From Cohnella thailandensis (GTDB lineage Bacteria > Bacillota > Bacilli > Paenibacillales > Paenibacillaceae): 64,000 bases of DNA. Location of the stretch: contig NZ_JACJVQ010000028.1 in NCBI RefSeq assembly GCF_014212135.1, positions 62,001 through 126,000 of the forward strand, in the 5' to 3' direction. The stretch's first letter is position 1, and every line of letters begins with the position of its first letter. Under the pieces are notes generated by a model. That model did not search any database and was not told the DNA's origin. It was given only the letters and a program-made list of their open reading frames with translations. Shown here one piece after another: positions 60,456 through 64,000 of this stretch. Position numbers and translations under genes: made by a program.

Positions 60456-63200
60456 ATGAAGAAAAGTTTGTCTCTTCTTCTAGCACTGGCTATGGTATTC
60501 GGCTTGTTCGCATCCATGGCTTCTGCTGCTGATACTGAATTGACTACTGCTCAAAAGCTGCAGCAGCTGGTCGACAAGGGTGTACTTAAGGGTAAGCCGG
60601 ACGGACTTCCGCACTTGGAAGACAACCTGTCCCGTGCAGAATTCGCTACGATCGCTATCGCGATCGCTGGCATTGCTCCATCCACTAGCACTTCTTCCGC
60701 ATTCAAAGACGTTAAGGTTGGCCAATGGTGGACGTCGGCTATCCAAGCCGCGTACGAAGCTGGTCTCGTTAACGGCGTAGGCAACTCGCTGTTCTCGCCT
60801 AAGGCTAACGTAACGGTTGAATCGGTAATCAAGGTTGCCGTAGCGATCGCTAAGCTGACTCCTGTTGAAGGAGCAACGGTTGCAGGCACATCCGCTTGGG
60901 CTGGTCCTTACGTCCAAGCTGCTATCGATGCCAATCTTCCGGTTCCTACGAACTACAAGGCTCCAGCTACTCGCGGTCAAGCAATCGAACTTGCTTACGC
61001 CGTATTCCAAGGCCTGCAAGTTAAGCCGCTGAACGATGTCAAGGCTGTTCTGAACTCCGATGACACGATCACGGTAACGGGCGTCACTTATGGCTCTGAC
61101 AGCGTTAAGGTTGCTATCGGCAATGGTACTGCTGTTGCTGCTACGGTGAAGGAAGACGGATCGTTCACGTATACGACGCCTGCTCAAGCAGCTGGCACGT
61201 ACACGCTGACGGTAACGGCTTACAAGGGCGAAACTTCCCTGGCTTCCACGACGGCAACTGTAACGGTTGATGGCTTCGAAGTATCTTCCGTGACGGTTCT
61301 GAACGCTAAGCAAATCGCTGTTAAGTTCAACAAAGCTGTTCAAGAAGGCGTAGCTGTTGGCGGCCATAAGTATGGAGTTGGTTCCGCGAACTCTTACTTC
61401 TCCCTGGCTAATGGCGCTACAACTTACCCGACGGCTATCGATCTGAGCGACGACAAGACTACGGTTACGTTGACGTTCGCTGGTGGTTTCAAGCTGAGCT
61501 CTTATTCCGAAATCACGGTTAGCTCCAGCCTGAAGTCCGCTTCCGGCAAAGCAGCAACGGCTTACAAGCAAGCTGTCCTGCTTGACGACACGACTGCTCC
61601 GACGGTTTCCGGCGTATCCTACTCCGGTGGCGCTGCTACGGTAACGTTCAGCGAGCCGCTGGTTGACGCTGGTGTTGTTTCCATCAATGGCGCTCAAAAG
61701 GGTACTGTCTCCTCCACTTCTGCTGTTTACTACACGATCAACCGTAACAGCACGGCTGCAGGCAGCAACTATGGCGGCGATATCAAGTCCATCACGATCT
61801 ACAACCTGAGTGCTGATACGAACTACACGCTTAACCTTGTTGGCGGTTATGACACTGCTGCTGTGTACTCTACGACGCATGCTCCGAACTACTTCGATTA
61901 CACGGCAACGATCAATGTGCCGTCCGACAACACCGCTCCTACGATTACTTCCGTAACGGTTGAAGGCGATGTTATCACGGCTAAGTTCAGCGAAGCAATC
62001 AGCGTAGCTGGATCTGTATATCAAGGTAGCGTTGACAATGTTGGCGTAGCTGGTATTGTTGATCCTAATGATAACACGGTTGCGACTTATACGGTCGGCT
62101 GGCGTTCGGGTTCGTTCCTGAACACTACTGCGATCTTTAAGGGCTATAAGGACCTGGTTGGCAATACGGGTTCCAACTTCTCCGCAGCAATTACGCTGAC
62201 GCTTGACACTGGCAACCCAACGGTTGCGAGCGCGCTGTATGACGGTACTTATCTTGCAATCAAATTCAACGAAGCTCTGAGCACTGTTGACACTACCAAG
62301 ACTCTGACCGTTAAGTACACGAACTCGAACAACGTTGTAACGTACCCGAACATTTCGCTGGCTAGTGCAACGATTGGCTATGACGTTAACAACGACGGCG
62401 ATGTAACTGATTCCGGCGAGAACTTCTACCTCCGCGTAGCTGCTTCTCTGAGCAACGGTACTTATTCCATCACGGTACCAAGCAGCTCTGTATACGATAA
62501 GGCTGCTTCTGCCCATGGCAATGACTCCGGCACTGTGTCTCTGACTGTGTCTTCGAGCACGACGTCTGGCAGCGTTACGGTGACTGTTTACACGAACGGT
62601 CTGAGCACTGACACTGCACATTATGACGGCACGCTCAAGAACAACCAAATCAAGTTTGACTTCAAGAACAAGAAGCTGACGACTGCTGCTCTGGATAAGT
62701 CCAAGTTCCTGATCAACGGTGCTCCATTGCCGGCTGACGCTAACCTGTACTTCTTGGGCGACACGAATGTCGTTATTGCTGAACTGCCAAACGGCGCTAT
62801 TCCGGTTAACGGATACCGCACGATCAAGGTAGTTAACATTGTTGACGAGAACGGCAACACGCTGTCCAGCACGCTTGCTGACGTTCAACAAACGGTTTAC
62901 ATGAAGGAAAACCTCAAGCCTGTTGCTCAATCCGTTTCGGTTGTTAGCGACACGCAAATCGCTGTGACCTTCAGCGAAACGCTTGGCACTCTGCCTAGCA
63001 CGCTTGCTAGCGGTTTGACGGTTAAGGTTAACGATGTTTCTGTTACGATCACTAGCTGGAACGTTTCGGATAATGTTCTTTACCTGAACGCTACTAGCGC
63101 ACCGTTCTCTGCTTCCAAGACTACTTCTGTAGCTGTTTCTGGTTCCAGCATCGTTGATACTAACGGTAACACGGTTGCTGACGGCACGGTAACGAAGTAA
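60456..63200 (+). CDS. Major S-layer protein with N-terminal SLH domains
   Basis: A 914-residue exported protein. The signal peptide (MKKSLSLLLALAMVFGLFAS, cleavage near ASMASA) is followed by about three SLH domains (about 30-195; for example FKDVKVGQWWTSAIQAAYE) and then several Ig-like repeats with patterns such as TAPTVSGVSYSGGAATVTFS, NTAPTITSVTVEGDVITAKF and NPTVASALYDGTYLAIKFNE. Codon use is heavily biased to GCT, GTT, GGT, AAC and CGT, unlike its neighbours, which suggests very high expression. The strong terminator and long leader agree. A second in-frame start at 60381 with a better ribosome binding site would add 25 residues. Confidence 0.9.
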   Translation: MKKSLSLLLALAMVFGLFASMASAADTELTTAQKLQQLVDKGVLKGKPDGLPHLEDNLSRAEFATIAIAIAGIAPSTSTSSAFKDVKVGQWWTSAIQAAYEAGLVNGVGNSLFSPKANVTVESVIKVAVAIAKLTPVEGATVAGTSAWAGPYVQAAIDANLPVPTNYKAPATRGQAIELAYAVFQGLQVKPLNDVKAVLNSDDTITVTGVTYGSDSVKVAIGNGTAVAATVKEDGSFTYTTPAQAAGTYTLTVTAYKGETSLASTTATVTVDGFEVSSVTVLNAKQIAVKFNKAVQEGVAVGGHKYGVGSANSYFSLANGATTYPTAIDLSDDKTTVTLTFAGGFKLSSYSEITVSSSLKSASGKAATAYKQAVLLDDTTAPTVSGVSYSGGAATVTFSEPLVDAGVVSINGAQKGTVSSTSAVYYTINRNSTAAGSNYGGDIKSITIYNLSADTNYTLNLVGGYDTAAVYSTTHAPNYFDYTATINVPSDNTAPTITSVTVEGDVITAKFSEAISVAGSVYQGSVDNVGVAGIVDPNDNTVATYTVGWRSGSFLNTTAIFKGYKDLVGNTGSNFSAAITLTLDTGNPTVASALYDGTYLAIKFNEALSTVDTTKTLTVKYTNSNNVVTYPNISLASATIGYDVNNDGDVTDSGENFYLRVAASLSNGTYSITVPSSSVYDKAASAHGNDSGTVSLTVSSSTTSGSVTVTVYTNGLSTDTAHYDGTLKNNQIKFDFKNKKLTTAALDKSKFLINGAPLPADANLYFLGDTNVVIAELPNGAIPVNGYRTIKVVNIVDENGNTLSSTLADVQQTVYMKENLKPVAQSVSVVSDTQIAVTFSETLGTLPSTLASGLTVKVNDVSVTITSWNVSDNVLYLNATSAPFSASKTTSVAVSGSSIVDTNGNTVADGTVTK

Positions 63201-63213
63201 TCAACTGCCTTAC

Positions 63214-63247
63214 AAAAAGAGCAAACCTTAGGGTTTGCTCTTTTTTA
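63214..63247 (+). terminator. Rho-independent terminator after the S-layer gene
   Basis: AAAGAGCAAACC pairs with GGTTTGCTCTTT around a short loop (about TTAG), followed by a run of T's. Confidence 0.92.
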
Positions 63248-63417
63248 TTTCTATAAAGGTAGCAAGTTTAGCTGAGAATCATTATTCTTTATTGATAATT
63301 TAGCAACTATTAGGAGGAATCTTGCGTCTAAATATTAAAGAATATTCAGCTTGGATTCATCTTCTGTTCATGTTCAGAAGCTATACTTGTCTTAATGAGA
63401 ATAGGGAGGATTACATA

Positions 63418-64000
63418 ATGAGAAGCCAAACCAAGAAAAACAGGTTACTGCTAGGAGTGACGAGCGTTGTCCTGGCGACGGCTCCGTTCTTCTCTGCAGC
63501 CGAAGCTGCTATGGTTACAACAACAGTACCGGCTATTACGGCTGTTTCTAAAGTTGTAAAACCTATTTATCTAAATGCGAAGAGCTATATTAATTTGGTG
63601 GACGTGAGCCTGGCTCCAGCTGACAATGGGCAAACAGCGGCCTTTAGGCTCAGCGTGTATAATGGCTCCACTGCGGTGTTAGATCTATCCGATTATTTGC
63701 TCCAACTAACGAACACGGCTGGAAGCAGTTATACATTAAAAACAGCATCAGCTGACAGCTTGACGGCTAAGATTGCACCGGGTTCGAAGGTGTTCATTAC
63801 TCTATATGCATCTGTCGGAGAGTCGACCAAGCTATCTGATTTGAAATTTCGGGTTAGCAAGTTCGACTTCAGTTCAGCCGGATATGTCAAAGGAATCGGA
63901 AGCTTTACGTTCCCGACCACTTATACGAATATTGTAGGCGTAGGTTCTTACAAGGCCTTGTACTACAACAATACGACGTTAAACACTAAGGTGTACACGG
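63418..64000 (+). CDS. Exported protein of unknown function, 3' end outside the window
   Basis: At least 194 codons without a stop, running off the window. It starts at ATG 63418 with AGGGAGG about eight bases upstream. The signal peptide is MRSQTKKNRLLLGVTSVVLA with cleavage near AAEAAM. The mature part is Thr/Val/Tyr-rich and beta-like. Codon use is less biased than in the S-layer gene. No domain was recognised. It follows the S-layer gene after a strong terminator, in a 217-base gap with no other clear signal, so it is probably a separate envelope gene. Confidence 0.72.
   Translation, partial: MRSQTKKNRLLLGVTSVVLATAPFFSAAEAAMVTTTVPAITAVSKVVKPIYLNAKSYINLVDVSLAPADNGQTAAFRLSVYNGSTAVLDLSDYLLQLTNTAGSSYTLKTASADSLTAKIAPGSKVFITLYASVGESTKLSDLKFRVSKFDFSSAGYVKGIGSFTFPTTYTNIVGVGSYKALYYNNTTLNTKVYT

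Noticed and set aside
60480..62957. An 825-residue open frame on the - strand across the S-layer gene
   Set aside because: It is antisense to a gene with a signal peptide, SLH domains, biased codon use, ribosome binding sites and a terminator. Its translation has no recognisable domain, and the long frame results from the codon bias of the + strand.

Overview
The window looks like chromosomal DNA from an endospore-forming, flagellated, S-layered Gram-positive bacterium of the Paenibacillaceae (Paenibacillus or Cohnella type). This is inferred from gene content and sequence similarity, not from a database search. The evidence is the sporulation genes spoIID, spoIIQ and spoIIID, the order spoIIID-mbl-flhO-flhP known from Bacillus subtilis, several SLH-domain surface proteins, a complex I operon without nuoEFG, and GC-rich coding DNA with strong GGAGG-type ribosome binding sites. 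Nearly all genes run on the + strand; only the first two are on the - strand.

Layout: (1) 70-4186, - strand: a lipoprotein solute-binding protein and a membrane-anchored AraC-type regulator. (2) 4443-6247: upp and mnaA (UDP-GlcNAc 2-epimerase). (3) 6560-13717: a complete F1Fo ATP synthase operon, atpZ-I-B-E-F-H-A-G-D-C, with a terminator-like hairpin after atpE and a nested hairpin between atpA and atpG. (4) 13808-15315: a YpdA-type bacillithiol-disulfide reductase and a Dps ferritin. (5) 15561-23708: two exported proteins, an NHL-repeat/copper-amine-oxidase-N protein and a 2165-residue FecR/coiled-coil/cadherin-like protein. (6) 23905-34359: an 11-subunit complex I operon, nuoABCDHIJKLMN, whose NuoC has a ~210-residue Ala/Pro-rich N-terminal extension. 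(7) 34593-34725: a possible structured RNA. (8) 34825-37446: an SLH-anchored subtilisin. (9) 37462-48146: ywzB-murA-spoIID-spoIIQ-(HD-GYP)-spoIIID-mbl-flhO-flhP-(EpuA-like)-(CDP-alcohol phosphatidyltransferase)-fabZ. (10) 48279-55725: phosphosugar mutase, a DUF5693-like membrane protein, csaB, tagA-like and tagO-like genes. (11) 55936-64000: an SLH protein, the probable major S-layer protein, and an unfinished exported protein at the window edge.

How they work together: much of the window can be read as one cell-envelope programme. MnaA, the phosphosugar mutase and the TagO-like and TagA-like enzymes could build a lipid-linked secondary cell-wall polymer. CsaB would add the pyruvate ketals that SLH domains bind. 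The SLH proteins (subtilisin, the 1310-residue protein and the S-layer protein) would be the clients. The other two themes are energy conversion (complex I and ATP synthase) and a sporulation/cell-shape/flagellar block. No rRNA, tRNA, CRISPR array, transposase or prophage was seen. The items most worth a second look are the multibranched RNA candidate before the SLH protease, a symmetric set of four ~25-base repeats before spoIID, the two in-frame starts of the S-layer gene, the NuoC extension, and the DUF5693-like protein as an unassigned partner in wall-polymer assembly.
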